This document shows positions 49,201 to 52,690 of a stretch of 64,000 nucleotides of DNA, in pieces. The stretch comes from Rhyacichthys aspro (lineage: Eukaryota; Chordata; Actinopteri; Gobiiformes; Rhyacichthyidae), in the NCBI GenBank assembly GCA_036850595.1, contig CM072148.1, forward strand, positions 25,117,852 through 25,181,851. Reading direction: 5' to 3'. The translations under genes and the position numbers were made by a program. Below the pieces are notes generated by a model. It did not search any database and had not been told where the DNA came from. It saw nothing but the letters and a program-made list of their open reading frames with translations. Position 1 is the first letter of the stretch. The number at the start of each line of letters is the position of its first letter.

Positions 49201-50274
49201 ACCATGGTGAGAGCCATTATCCACAAATGGCGAAAATATGGAACAGTGGTGAGCATTCCGAGGATCGGCCTACAAAAATTACCCCAAGAGGGCAGCGATG
49301 ACTCAATTGACAATATTTGTCTCACTTTTGCCAAAAAACATCTTGATGATCCCCAAGACTTACAGGGAAATATTCTGTGGACTAGTGAGACCAAAAGTTG
49401 AACTTTTTGGAAGGTGTGTGTCAAGAAGTAACACAGAATCTCAGAAAAGATCATAACAGTCATATATGGTTGTGGTATTGTGATGGTCTGGGGCTGCTTT
49501 GCTGCTATAAGAACTGGACAACTTGCCGTGATTGATGAAACCATAAATTCTTCTCTCTAACAAAAAATTCTGAAGGAGAATGTCTGGCCATCAGTTTGTG
49601 ACCTCAAGCTGAAGCACACTTGGGTTCTGCAGCAGGACAATGATCCAAAACACACCAGCATATAATAAATAAAATCCTCACTTCAAACTGCATTTTTTTC
49701 TTTACTTGAGTTATCTTTGTCTTATATTTAAATATGTTTGAGGTTCTGAAACAGTTAAGTGGGAAATGTGAAAAAAAAAAAAAGAAATGCTATAGAAGAC
49801 GGCACTGCCACACAAAAAAAAAGAAGTAATACTTGCAGATATGCTGTTGACAATTATTATGAGACATGAAATTCAGCCATGCTCAACCAAACTTTTGCTA
49901 TCAGAGTCACGGTGTGCATGCATGTGATGCAGGGCCGTGGCTTCAGAGTGGAGTTCTTGGAGATCGTAGGGGTGTTTGCTGCCTGCTATGTTCAAAATCC
50001 TAGCTGCCAATGCTAATTTTAAAGCATTACCAACATTGCTTTTAAATTGTTTTTGGTCCGTTTTAGTGTTGATTATGATATTGCTGATCTGTTCATTTAA
50101 CCCTTTGTTAAACCACTAATCTTTCTTTAAACATAATTATTTAATAACCTATCCCTTTTCCTTAGAGTTGTGGTGATGGACCAGGGCTCTGTTCTGGAGA
50201 TAGGCTCTCCTTCAGTACTCCTTCAGCACCAAGGTCACTTCCACAATATGTGTGTGGAGGCAGGCCTTTTTTAG
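6439..50274 (+). CDS. ABC transporter subfamily C member, 3' part (five exons, linker plus NBD2)
   Basis: Exons 6439-6585, 18341-18499, 32126-32292, 37691-37885 and 50166-50274 join in frame to 258 residues and a TAG stop. They encode the post-TMD2 linker (WPSSGSIQFVEFGLQYR) and the complete second nucleotide-binding domain: Walker A GRTGAGKSS, Q-loop IIPQDP, signature NLSVGQRQ (the usual NBD2 variant of LSGGQ), Walker B VLVMDEAT and H-loop TIAHRL. Family members are plasma-membrane pumps exporting conjugated organic anions. The sequence fits the ABCC1/2/3/6 group. Features such as QLLCLARALLRKT and VVVMDQGSV resemble ABCC6, while others fit ABCC3, so no symbol is given. Intron phases (0, 0, 2, 2) agree between every donor and acceptor. 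The N-terminal two thirds must lie upstream of the window. All active-site motifs are intact, so I infer a functional gene. Possible AATAAA poly(A) signals lie at 50471-50476 and near 50517. Confidence 0.93.
6743..9755. mobile_element. PIF/Harbinger-type DNA transposon, 3.0 kb, decayed
   Basis: The termini are inverted repeats: TG(C/G)TG(T/C)GTTCACACC followed by AAACGCGAAT at 6743 and its reverse complement ending at 9755. They are flanked by a direct TAA at 6740-6742 and 9756-9758, the 3-bp target site typical of Harbinger elements. Both ends carry subterminal TTCGC/GCGAA repeats. A decayed transposase N-terminus is visible on the + strand at about 7040-7145: RRSWVHW in one frame and LDDSCFQRHF in another, matching the Harbinger N-terminal pattern and separated by a frameshift. 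The catalytic core was not found. A SINE sits inside at 7906-8335. The rest of the interior is unassigned. Confidence 0.75.
7906..8335 (+). repeat. tRNA-headed SINE with perfect 12-bp target duplication
   Basis: It begins GTGGGTGCACGGTAGCGGAG with an A-box-like TAGCGGAGTGGTT and a B-box-like GTGAGTACGAATCCC. A long conserved tail follows (TCCTCCCACCGTCC, AGGTGAATTGGTGACTC, GTGTACCCCGCC, AGCTGGGATAGGCTCCAGCC). It is flanked by AAACTTTATTAT at 7894-7905 and 8336-8347, a perfect direct repeat that marks the insertion. There is an internal near-duplication of CCAAAAAACATCRTTGGC (about 7980-8032). A second, more deleted copy lies at 39616-39965. Confidence 0.85.
9820..10215 (-). repeat. Unclassified interspersed repeat, fragment 1 (inverted)
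   Basis: The reverse complement of this stretch resembles 14870-15130: the AGGATCCTGAGCAAAAAA motif, the 'GGTCTTGGAT.AGCTTTGG' stretch and the 'GGGTAAAATCA' stretch all recur in the same order. No ORF, tRNA head or clear terminus is visible. The family is described under fragment 3. Confidence 0.55.
10345..11102 (-). mobile_element. LINE 3' fragment (RT C-terminal region and tail)
   Basis: On the - strand, 11102-10641 encodes the C-terminal part of a LINE reverse transcriptase protein: WCDNNNLVLNIKKTKEMIVD followed by FRRNGH, and later LLPAGRRFR. This is the pattern of the Jockey/CR1/L2-type LINEs also seen at 27640-28640 and 34950-37590. Upstream domains are missing and a large part between the two motifs is deleted. 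The 3' tail near 10345-10400 (TTATTGCCATTGTCA on +) is the usual end of this family. It is a 5'-truncated, dead copy. Confidence 0.7.
11160..11470 (+). repeat. Unclassified interspersed repeat, fragment 2
   Basis: Bases 11225-11460 align with 14205-14425 in the same orientation. Shared motifs are ACTTGGTACACA.ATTCCTCA, GGAAGTC.GCCATCTTGG and CACAGTCAGATTT. Rex3 lies between the two copies. No coding potential is apparent. Confidence 0.6.
11480..13996 (+). mobile_element. Rex3 (RTE-clade) non-LTR retrotransposon, 5'-truncated and frameshifted
   Basis: The + strand encodes, across several frames, the endonuclease end (VLLGDFNTHVGTDSDTWRGM), RT blocks (LYNRSRGLVRI; LWQGCPLSPVLFIIFIDR; FADDVVL out of frame at about 13185) and the C-terminal EFKYLGVLFTSEERMEREID and WVMTERTRSRIQVAE. 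The two regions used as standard Rex3 PCR priming sites in fish are both present: CAGGGCTGCCCTTTGTCACC at about 13085 and TGGCAGACCGGGGCGGTGGT at about 12664. It ends in a GATGGATGGATAGATGG tail at about 13980-13996, typical for the family. Many frameshifts and stops make it inactive. The first half of the endonuclease is absent, consistent with target-primed 5' truncation. Confidence 0.88.
14045..15530 (+). repeat. Unclassified interspersed repeat, fragment 3 (longest copy)
   Basis: This is the largest copy of a repeat family also present at 9820-10215 (inverted), 11160-11470, 17400-18120 and 51420-51890. It contains internal repeats about 0.6 kb apart. CTCTCATG.CCCCCTGAAC occurs at about 14718 and 15333, GAGCAAAAAACC.AT.GGG at about 14876 and 15422, and 'GCAATGCC/GGTAATGC' at about 14780 and 15394. 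Recurring phrases include CAGC.CCCCTACAAATTT and 'GCCATCTTGG'. No ORF longer than about 60 codons is meaningful here. I cannot assign a class. It may be the 3' region of an element whose coding part is not in the window. Confidence 0.55.
15531..16868. other. No gene recognised; low-complexity sequence
   Basis: AT-rich sequence with a CACACA tract (about 15990-16018), poly-A runs near 15720 and 15920, and a second CA-rich patch near 16795-16810. No exon or transposon termini were seen. Confidence 0.5.
16869..17368. mobile_element. Non-autonomous DNA transposon (MITE) with about 60-bp inverted termini
   Basis: The left end TAGCCTGGCCAGCCAGACGG and the following 45 bases recur as a reverse complement at 17305-17367 with few mismatches (AGAAAGTCAGTCTGGGATC pairs with GATCCCAGACTGACTTTCT). 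The flanks GAAGAAGC (16861-16868) and CAAGAAGC (17369-17376) match at 7 of 8 positions, which would fit an 8-bp hAT-type target duplication. The interior has an open stretch with CCFCQKN (about 17115), perhaps a residue of a transposase start, but no complete gene. The superfamily is uncertain. Confidence 0.75.
17400..18120 (+). repeat. Unclassified interspersed repeat, fragment 4
   Basis: It shares with fragment 3 the phrases 'CTCCAGCGCCCCCTACAAATT' in shortened form (about 17678), 'GTTGCCATGGTAATGCC' (about 17805), 'ATTCAGGATGAGATCCTAAGCAGGAAAG..TATTGGGA' (about 17903) and the lead-in to 'GGTGTAACTTTTTAAACTGCTG' (about 18153). It is divergent, non-coding and in the same orientation as fragment 3. 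Confidence 0.5.
18341..18499 (+). CDS. ABCC gene exon: Walker A to Q-loop of NBD2
   Basis: The acceptor ATATCTTACAG ends at 18340 and the donor GTCAGT starts at 18500. The exon is 159 bp (53 codons), phase 0 at both ends. It encodes IGIVGRTGAGKSSLALGLFR, with the Walker A P-loop at residues 5-12 of the exon, then the IDGIDI..IGLHELR strand and IIPQ, whose Gln is the Q-loop residue. The reading frame is clean. Confidence 0.96.
18500..19160. other. Intronic sequence, nothing recognised
   Basis: No repeat termini, ORF or exon signals were found apart from a short poly-A run near 18640. Confidence 0.5.
19160..19400 (+). mobile_element. Tc1-like transposon end (solo terminal region)
   Basis: It starts ACAGTGCTGTGAAAAAAGTA followed by TTTACCCTCTTCCTGATTT, the terminus of a widespread fish Tc1-like family. 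It then carries the subterminal sequence seen at 150-240 (CATCATCAAACAAATTCAAA, GATGAATCAAGTAAACACAAA). No transposase coding follows; the other end is not visible. Confidence 0.65.
19628..20031. repeat. DIRS left inverted terminal repeat and internal complementary region
   Basis: The left arm 19628-19673 is the inverse of 19938-19983 (AACGTCTCAGGTTACATGTC pairs with GACATGTAACCTGAGACGTT). The next 51 bases (19981-20031) are the inverse of the element's right end. Two copies of GATGCTGCGTAGCATA, at about 19680 and 20008, mark where the terminal and internal copies correspond. Confidence 0.85.
20140..21505 (-). pseudogene. DIRS tyrosine recombinase, active-site Tyr lost
   Basis: The - strand frame from 21505 contains the N-terminal core-binding region (APSTRQCYALIWRVFEAWC, HPSTLWVFVAAISA) and the first catalytic Arg (LKRIGDLQALSV). 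A frameshift near 20560 moves to the frame with CPVRALRTYVRHMEQW and LFLCYGG. About 20250-20310 then encodes AHSTRGVSSSLALAKGV, containing the H-x-x-R motif. The expected catalytic Tyr in the F-Y-x-L-D-V position is His (KFHSLDV, codon at 20171-20173). The enzyme normally integrates circular DIRS DNA. This copy has lost the nucleophile and is frameshifted. Confidence 0.8.
21684..22484 (-). pseudogene. DIRS reverse transcriptase and RNase H, catalytic Asp replaced
   Basis: The frame 22456-22172 encodes the palm: RTYTKCMDAALAPLRLQGIR, then LNYIGDWLILAQS, where DIRS enzymes have YIDDW. The first Asp is Gly (GGC, 22373-22375). A frame change follows, and the second frame down to 21684 encodes the thumb and RNase H region (LTTDASLTGWGAVLD; HINCLEMKAVFLAL; VHMDSTTVVSYI). 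The fingers upstream of VLPFGLALLP are missing, so gag and RT are joined by a deletion near 22490-22530. After the RNase H frame ends, 21660-21082 holds the connecting region (IPEHMNVGADLLSRQ). Confidence 0.82.
22523..23156 (-). pseudogene. DIRS gag-like fragments
   Basis: Two - strand frames, 23156-22863 and 22861-22523, follow each other with a frame change. The second includes FRVFIPSTLRYSTIVGAWTW and SLVGKAFQAAGQAGAALHTM, consistent with the gag-like first protein of fish DIRS elements. It is identified mainly by position before RT and inside the inverted termini. Confidence 0.55.
23193..23460. repeat. DIRS right inverted terminal repeat
   Basis: It is the reverse complement of the left terminal region: GGCCAAATCCCTTTGGCGTG and GGTGCGCCCAATCTCGCAGG mirror 19745-19820. 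The last 51 bases mirror the internal complementary region at 19981-20031 with one mismatch. Confidence 0.85.
23461..24100. other. Intronic sequence, nothing recognised
   Basis: AT-rich single-copy-looking sequence. No element termini, exon or repeated motif was seen. Confidence 0.45.
24100..27560 (+). mobile_element. Ty3/Gypsy-type retrotransposon remnant without LTRs
   Basis: Scattered + strand fragments keep retroelement order. Gag appears as LTGKARDVVKVLLHCCPELR (about 24300-24358) and EDVMMFICHYPDPALSLLF (about 24635-24690). A CCHC zinc knuckle CLNCFRPGHIKHKC lies at 25141-25182. An aspartic protease motif GMLDSGS lies at about 25439. A pol linker includes SWLDRSLHQCGGIIGS (about 25800), and the RNase H tail YVPGRLNIMADALSSRP lies at about 26605-26655. 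The end of integrase includes RHKRLIRESKAYLC and KWEPVVYIVVASKPD. Most of RT and the DDE core are deleted and frames change repeatedly. No terminal repeats were found. Confidence 0.75.
27600..28640 (-). mobile_element. LINE fragment (Jockey/CR1/L2-type RT)
   Basis: On the - strand, 28620-28550 carries the decayed VDYSSAFNT-type block. Then 28495-28148 encodes LSPLLYSLYKHDCSPSF, the catalytic-region FADDTTVLGLI and LALNTKKMKEMIMDFRKS. The remainder to 27600 is the 3' part, including 'GGTTCTTGCCCGAATGGACC' (+), with many stops. It is related to the copies at 10345-11102 and 34950-37590. It is 5'-truncated and inactive. Confidence 0.75.
28630..28660. repeat. Perfect 13-bp inverted repeat (hairpin)
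   Basis: CCAGATGTTCTAG and CTAGAACATCTGG flank the 5-base loop TGGAG. It lies at the upstream edge of the LINE fragment, so it may be a fold-back formed at a truncated insertion junction. Confidence 0.85.
29030..29110 (+). repeat. LINE-like 3' tail fragment
   Basis: The sequence AAACTTTATTGTCCCACTAG then TGGGAAATTTGTCTTGG resembles the 3' tail common to fish Rex1/CR1-type LINEs in inverted orientation. No coding part is attached. Confidence 0.4.
29110..30520 (-). mobile_element. Tc1-like transposase remnants (at least two pieces)
   Basis: On the - strand, 29605-29360 is a clean N-terminal transposase segment (NEVKKNPKVSAKDLQKSLEH; NIPADKSTISKTLNKNGVHG; AHLKFAKEHLDVPQH) with the paired helix-turn-helix and GRPR-like region. 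Bases 30490-30290 (-) encode the catalytic end: WVLQLDNDPKYTSKSTSNWL, where the Asp of DNDPK is the second catalytic residue of Tc1 enzymes, followed by a stop. Between them, 30040-30180 is terminal-repeat sequence of the family seen at 150-240. The order is scrambled, so this is probably a nested pair of dead copies. Confidence 0.75.
30521..30908. other. Intronic sequence, nothing recognised
   Basis: A-rich stretch with imperfect TTTGAATTTGAAT/AAATTGAATATGAATTT repeats at 30547-30650. No ORF or element ends. Confidence 0.4.
30911..31926. mobile_element. Non-autonomous DNA transposon, TA target site, about 55-bp inverted termini
   Basis: The left end CAGTTTTTCTCGATTGCTTT and the next 35 bases recur as a reverse complement ending at 31926 (...AAGCAATCGAGAAAAACTG), almost without mismatch through GAGAATGTAATTTCTG. 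Both ends are bordered by TA (30909-30910 and 31927-31928), the target duplication of Tc1/mariner-type elements. The 1016-bp interior includes a GAGG-rich stretch (31255-31315) but no transposase I can identify. The well-matched termini suggest a fairly young insertion. Confidence 0.85.
32126..32292 (+). CDS. ABCC gene exon: NBD2 between Q-loop and signature
   Basis: The acceptor CCCCCCAG ends at 32125 and the donor GTGAGT starts at 32293. The exon is 167 bp, phase 0 in and phase 2 out. It encodes DPVLFSGSLRMNLDPF, then the variable helical part, then LDHKCSEGGENL with the first two bases of the signature Ser. The next exon supplies its third base and VGQRQ. There is no ATG in the upstream part of this frame, so it is easily missed in an ORF scan; conservation and splice sites fix it. 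Confidence 0.95.
32293..32850. other. Intronic sequence with a hAT-like repeat end
   Basis: GCAGTGGTTATCAAACTTTT at 32649-32668 resembles the CAGTGGTTCTCAAA terminus of hAT-type vertebrate repeats and is oriented opposite to the related motif near 5265. The rest is AT-rich and unassigned. Confidence 0.4.
32850..33150 (-). mobile_element. Ty3/Gypsy pol fragment
   Basis: The - strand encodes KWKTTFNTLS followed by MPSGLANAL (about 33160-33070; the RT motif normally reads WKTAFNT...MPFGLTNAP). Further on it encodes LTIPDPCCQLIVEVDASDVG (about 32940-32880), the start of the Gypsy RNase H domain. The thumb and the YLDD block between them are deleted. No LTRs. Confidence 0.65.
33151..33725. other. 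Unassigned intronic sequence
   Basis: It may continue the Gypsy fragment upstream (- strand frame 33389-33147), but I could not match it to a domain. No other signal. Confidence 0.35.
33731..34330 (+). mobile_element. L1/Tx1-type LINE ORF1 remnant
   Basis: The + strand begins MPSKGIKAAEKN, runs through a heptad-rich stretch with Q/E/L content, and reaches LESRSRRQN (about 34030-34056), a stop, then QIIGLHESTEN. This is the junction of coiled coil and RNA-recognition fold in L1-type ORF1 proteins (LEGRSRR.N.RI.GLPE). Frameshifts occur before and after. Bases 34110-34330 probably continue the element but are too decayed to assign. Confidence 0.55.
34331..34950. other. Unassigned intronic sequence
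   Basis: An open frame (34240-34557) has no recognisable domain, and its codon pattern does not suggest a gene. No termini seen. Confidence 0.35.
34951..37590 (+). mobile_element. LINE (Jockey/CR1/L2-type), split by a MITE
   Basis: The + strand encodes MWQGLQHLSNHKGR and AVTALAEELNCFSAQFE (pre-RT region), then TQASIPTCFKCATIISIPKK, LNHYRHVARSSVVMKSFEKL, the D-containing LFIDYSSTFN block (about 35505-35535) and GLSPLLDSLYAYDCTP. The frame is interrupted at 35770 by an inserted element and resumes at 36694 with KFAGETTVVGLI, where the catalytic FADD motif has become FAGE. The C-terminal part follows (QQRLHFLRKK, VTFYCSIIESVLVYCISVCY). The 3' tail is a (TCTTA)n run at about 37557-37590. Several stops make it inactive; the endonuclease is absent. 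Confidence 0.82.
35774..36689. mobile_element. MITE, TTAA-type (piggyBac-like candidate), inserted in the LINE
   Basis: The element begins AAGGTCCCATATTATGC and ends GTATAATATAGGACCT, its inverse. The flanks are TTGA (35770-35773) and TTAA (36690-36693), consistent with a duplicated TTAA target with one mutation. Removing it restores the LINE order, with ACACCATCAT joining AAATTTGCTGGTGA. The 916-bp interior has no transposase frame. Confidence 0.75.
37691..37885 (+). CDS. ABCC gene exon: signature, Walker B and H-loop of NBD2
   Basis: The acceptor TGTTTTCCAG ends at 37690 and the donor GTCAGT starts at 37886. The exon is 195 bp, phase 2 at both ends. It encodes (S)VGQRQLLCLARALLRKTKVL, the Walker B strand with catalytic Glu VLVMDEATAAVD, then DRLIQSTIRSQFEDCTVL and the switch His in TIAHRLNTIMDYS. 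All motifs are intact. Confidence 0.96.
37886..39615. other. Intronic sequence; short GT-rich tandem
   Basis: Bases 38945-39060 are GT-rich with a two-copy tandem CACATGTCTGCAGC(A/G)TG at about 39016-39050 and an inverted GCAGACATG nearby. The remainder shows no exon or transposon signal. A frame at 39296-39502 is open on both strands but has no recognisable domain. Confidence 0.45.
39616..39965 (+). repeat. tRNA-headed SINE, second copy (deleted)
   Basis: It is near-identical to the SINE at 7906-8335 over its head (GGGTGCACGGTAGCGGAGTG, CGTGAGTACGAATCCCGGCC). It lacks several tail blocks (GCATGTCCTCC; AAAGACATGCATG; the CTGCGACGAACTGGCCAC region). Its end runs straight into the pyrimidine-rich tract, so its 3' terminus and target duplication cannot be defined. 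Confidence 0.82.
39966..40605. repeat. Long C/T (pyrimidine) homopolymer tract
   Basis: About 640 bases consist almost entirely of alternating runs of T and C (runs of 10 to over 40), with one A/G patch at about 39990-40025 and a GTGTGTGT patch near 40484. Long open frames here encode only poly-Phe/Pro and are not genes. Either a genuine unstable repeat or, more likely, a low-quality assembly segment. Confidence 0.85.
41205..43042 (-). pseudogene. LINE ORF2, reverse transcriptase region
   Basis: The frame 43042-42095 encodes LENYRPISNLPFISKILEKI, FQSGFRPYHSTETAL, VLLDLSAAFDTIDH (first catalytic Asp) and HGVPQGSVLGPIL. A one-base loss in a T run near 42117 shifts the frame. The second frame (42107-41205) encodes FHCYADDTQLYLS with both catalytic Asps intact, then NLGVIFDEELSFKTHI, TSRLDYCNSLL and the C-terminal HWLPIEFRI region. 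The motif spelling fits the L2 clade. Confidence 0.87.
43051..44305 (-). pseudogene. LINE ORF2, apurinic-type endonuclease region
   Basis: The first frame (44305-43754) encodes GLLNVRSISSKSLIVNDLIG and LTETWLKQDEY, including the catalytic Glu of the TETWL motif, then GRGGGVGVI. A short deletion near 43780 removes the YRPP block. The second frame (43815-43051) encodes IVIVGDFNIHVDD (catalytic Asp/Asn), then THRHNHTLDLIL and LSDHFLITF (catalytic His). The endonuclease nicks DNA to prime reverse transcription. Confidence 0.82.
44361..45241 (-). pseudogene. LINE ORF1: coiled-coil plus SGNH esterase-like protein, frameshifted
   Basis: The start MAMECVSCSLLLERLSLLER leads into a leucine-rich coiled-coil segment and a Ser/Pro/Ala-rich, GC-rich linker. 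The esterase motif LVIGDSITRNV follows (Ser nucleophile in GDS). A single-base loss at about 44808 shifts the frame. The second frame holds VIHVGTNNVR (block III, GxND-like), and ADGLHPTGHGA carries the C-terminal Asp and His of the triad. This architecture is known for CR1/L2-type LINE ORF1 proteins. Confidence 0.8.
45579..45968. mobile_element. Possible solo LTR (about 390 bp)
   Basis: It begins TGTAAGAGAATT and ends GCCTTACA, a TG...CA pair with short inverted TGTAAG/CTTACA termini. Inside there is a two-copy tandem (GCTGAT(A/T)AGGCTCGAGGTTG then GAGACA, at about 45836-45908). The flanking bases ACCTT and ATAGA do not match, so no target duplication supports it. It lies just upstream of the L2 leader. 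An alternative is that it is part of another repeat. Confidence 0.4.
45969..47700. other. Intronic sequence, nothing recognised
   Basis: AT-rich. A GC-richer patch at about 47190-47300 carries open frames on both strands without domains. No termini or exon motifs. Confidence 0.45.
47707..47790. repeat. Inverted repeat, about 22-bp arms
   Basis: CATGATTTATCATCAGAGGTGG (47707-47728) is mirrored by CCACCTCTGATGATAAATCATG (47768-47789) around a 39-base AT-rich loop. AGAGGTGGGAATAAC resembles the end of a common fish DNA repeat, so this may be a fold-back remnant of one. Confidence 0.8.
47790..48125 (+). repeat. Interspersed fish repeat (GTGTCCTTGGACAAGACACTT type)
   Basis: It contains the run GTGTCCTTGGACAAGACACT, then TGTGAATGTAGGCATGATGT, AAAGTGCTTTGGGTGCC and AAAAGCGCTATGTAAATGCA at the end, in the order of an abundant fish repeat. 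A weaker fragment (GTGCCCTTGGGCAAACTCTT) lies at 63590-63770. No polymerase III boxes or coding content were identified. Confidence 0.55.
48126..48985. other. Unassigned sequence with open frames
   Basis: A + strand frame at 48199-48555 (118 codons) and overlapping - strand frames at 48552-48947 have no recognisable domains or splice signals. Poly-A near 48700-48720. It may be part of an unidentified repeat. Confidence 0.35.
48990..49800 (+). mobile_element. Tc1-like transposon, internally deleted
   Basis: The leader (TTGATTCAAGAAATCACTTA; GACAAAGTGAAGTAAGCCAA) is followed by a transposase start near 49090: KEIQEQMRNYIYQSGKGCKA, ISKAFGLQRTMVRAIIHKWR and YGTVVSIPRIG, the paired helix-turn-helix and the GRPR-like linker. 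An internal deletion follows. LTFAKKHLDDPQD and ILWTSETK are from the catalytic region, and about 49620-49660 encodes WVLQQDNDPKHTS with a catalytic Asp. The 3' terminal region (TACTTGAGTTATCTTTGTCT at about 49702) matches the family ends at 150 and 19300. Dead copy. Confidence 0.8.
50166..50274 (+). CDS. ABCC gene last exon: NBD2 C-terminus and stop
   Basis: The acceptor CCTTAG ends at 50165. The first base completes the Arg codon begun in the previous exon. The exon encodes VVVMDQGSVLEIGSPSVLLQ then HQGHFHNMCVEAGLF and TAG at 50272-50274. The pattern V.V.D.G...E.G.P..LL...G.F......AGL. is the standard end of ABCC1/2/3/6 proteins, though the FHNMCVE stretch is less usual than the common FY.MA.(D/E). 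Confidence 0.93.
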
Positions 50275-51420
50275 CATCAATACACAATTCTTTCCCCCAT
50301 TTTGTTCACCTGTTTTGATTTCATATTTATAAAATGTCCATCTTCTGCAAACTTTGACTCAATAGATAATTAAGAAACAATAACATTGCACCTCATTTTA
50401 TCCTGCAACTTGGTGTCACTGACAAAGGTTTAATTTTTCTTTGCTTAAGTTTATTCAAACTTATATATAAAATAAATATATATTTAACATTATTTTTAGT
50501 TTTATAAACCTAGCCTAAATAAACAACTCAGTTAGTCTTAGAAGCAATATTCAAATTTTAGAGCAATTTTGAAAACAAGGTTCATTTTTGTCAAAACACT
50601 ACAAATCATTCACATAGCCGCAACCACTGAGCAGTACACCCCAGCTCTTCTGTAAAATGACGTAATTGATGCAAAGCCATAGGCCTACAATCATTTTTTT
50701 TTTTTAAAAGTCATTATACATCACACAGAGTTGAACATTGACAGTCTTAAACACAATTATACACATCTGCTCTAACAAAATACTATTACACTTTTGTATT
50801 TTTCTGAGAGACATTTGAGATTGAGATCTTCTGATTTACAGTATTTATACTATTAAACACCATACTCTCAGACTATTATTGCACACTGATGAAAATTAAT
50901 TTCTCTCCTTGGTAGCAATATTTATGCTTTTTATCAAGGTTATTTTACTGTAAATGTACAAAACCAAAATCTAACAAAAACAGGTTTGTATCAGTCACTT
51001 AACAGTATTTTGCTAAAGGTCTGTGGCATGTCGTTTGCTACTATAAGAGAACACTATAAGAGTTGCATGTGGGTTGCTGACATTTTGTTCAGGATTTAAC
51101 AAAAGTGTGCTTTGCAAAAAATGTGATGCAGAGAATGTGCATATAAATGTCCTACTCTCAGTTGAACTTTGCTGTATAAATAAATAAAAAAATTTAACAA
51201 TTTAATGTGTCATATTCATGATCTTACTTTTACTACTAAGTATATTGGTGTTCATCAGCTTATTCTGACCTGAATTGACCATTATGAGTGAAAACAGTTT
51301 GTTGGGGAAAAACAAGATGTATGGTGTCAATCTTGGATTAAATTTGGAACTGTAACCAAAGAAAAGAATAATTAATATAAATGTAATAATTGTCACTGTC
51401 ACTGTAACTGTAACAGATTT
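50275..51420. other. ABCC 3' UTR and intergenic sequence
   Basis: AATAAA occurs at 50471-50476 and AAATAAAC near 50516, plausible poly(A) signals for the transporter mRNA. Beyond that, AT-rich sequence with no gene recognised. Confidence 0.5.
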
Positions 51421-51890
51421 TTAGGAAACAGAGATGGCATCAACACCAGGTCGTGACCGGCCAGGGCGGATCATCATTGCTTGTGGCTATATACATTTTT
51501 TTCCATCTGCACTTTGATCATAAATTTGCCCCCCTGAACATTAGCGAAAACTCAATTTTATTTGGCCCAAAATTCAGGATCAGCAAAAAAAATATATAAA
51601 TTTTTGGCGGTCCTATTCAAATCCATAAAAAGAGGGCTCAACAGCACACCCTTACATCAAGCCAAACAGAAGAGATTATTACAGCCCCACTCCAAACCCA
51701 ACTGGAAGTCTGCCATTTTGGGTGGCACATGCAACGCCCAAAATTGCACCCCTCATTCAAAATCTATCTCCCCCTAAGGTTTTAATCCAAAAGGCTCTAA
51801 ATTTGGTCAGAATTACCTAGACAAATGTGCCAACAAAAGTTAGCCTTAGTTTATTGATATCTTATCAGGTTTGGCTGCAAGCTCATAATG
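51420..51890 (+). repeat. Unclassified interspersed repeat, fragment 5
   Basis: It shares with 11225-11360 and 14205-14320 the order 'ACACCCTTACATCAAGCCAAAC', 'ATTATTACAGCCCCACTCC', GGAAGTCTGCCATTTTGG and the following cytosine-rich stretch. It is in the same orientation, more divergent, and has no ORF. Confidence 0.45.
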
Positions 51891-52269
51891 AGGTTGAACC
51901 AGTTGAACCTAATGAAGAGTTTGTGTACATTAATGTACTGAAGACACTGATATTCAAATGATAATATGTTAATATTAATAACCATCTGTAACAAATGCCA
52001 CAGCTGTAAATATGCCTATTTGTAGCAGAATTGCTCATTTCCATCAGCATTCCCCAGGAAGGTAATGTAAAAGAACACAAAATTAATAGACAATAAAATA
52101 CATATACAGAAAAAATACGAGACATAACAATAAAAAGTTAAAGATGTTCACATATTTGGTTCGTTTGTATCCACTGGTTCAAATGTGCTTGTCTCTCTCT
52201 TGAAAACTGTTTAATATAATCGTTTAAAGATAATCGAGAACTGTTAGCTGAGAACTGTTAAAGGTGGTG
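51891..52269. other. Intergenic, nothing recognised
   Basis: AT-rich. No termini, exon or ORF of interest. Confidence 0.4.
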
Positions 52270-52690
52270 CTAGAGGAATGGGCACTGGCTGCAGCAGAGC
52301 AACCTTTTCTCATTTGGACCGATCACAAAAATCTGCAATATCTATGCACTGCCAAGAGATTCTCTCTCTCAACAAGCAAGGTGGCCTCTATTGTTTAATA
52401 GATTTAACTTGATTTAATCCTGTCTTATTGTCCTGGTTCTAAAAATGTCTAGCCTGATGCCTTGTCATGCATGCTTGATGCTTACTCTGCTTCCAAGTTT
52501 TTTGAGACCATCCTGCCTGCCTCTTGTGTGGTGGGTGCAGTTTTCTGGGAGGAGGAGGAATTATTACCTGCAGGCCACCAAGAACTTACCTGTCCCTGCT
52601 GGCTGCCCACCAAACTGTTTGTTTGTGCCCTTCAGATATTCGGTCCAAGGTGATCAACTGGGCACACGCGGCGGTATCAGTTTTAAAACA
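52270..52690 (+). mobile_element. Ty3/Gypsy pol fragment (RNase H to integrase start)
   Basis: The + strand encodes EEWALAAAEQPFLIWTDHKN then LQYLCTAKRFS (RNase H; compare the intact frame at about 56240-56340). Then follow SYCPGSKNV.PDALSCML across a frame break, and CVVGAVFWEEEELL and RSKVINWAHA (linker and integrase lead-in). No LTRs. An unrelated, older insertion than the element at 54704. Confidence 0.7.
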
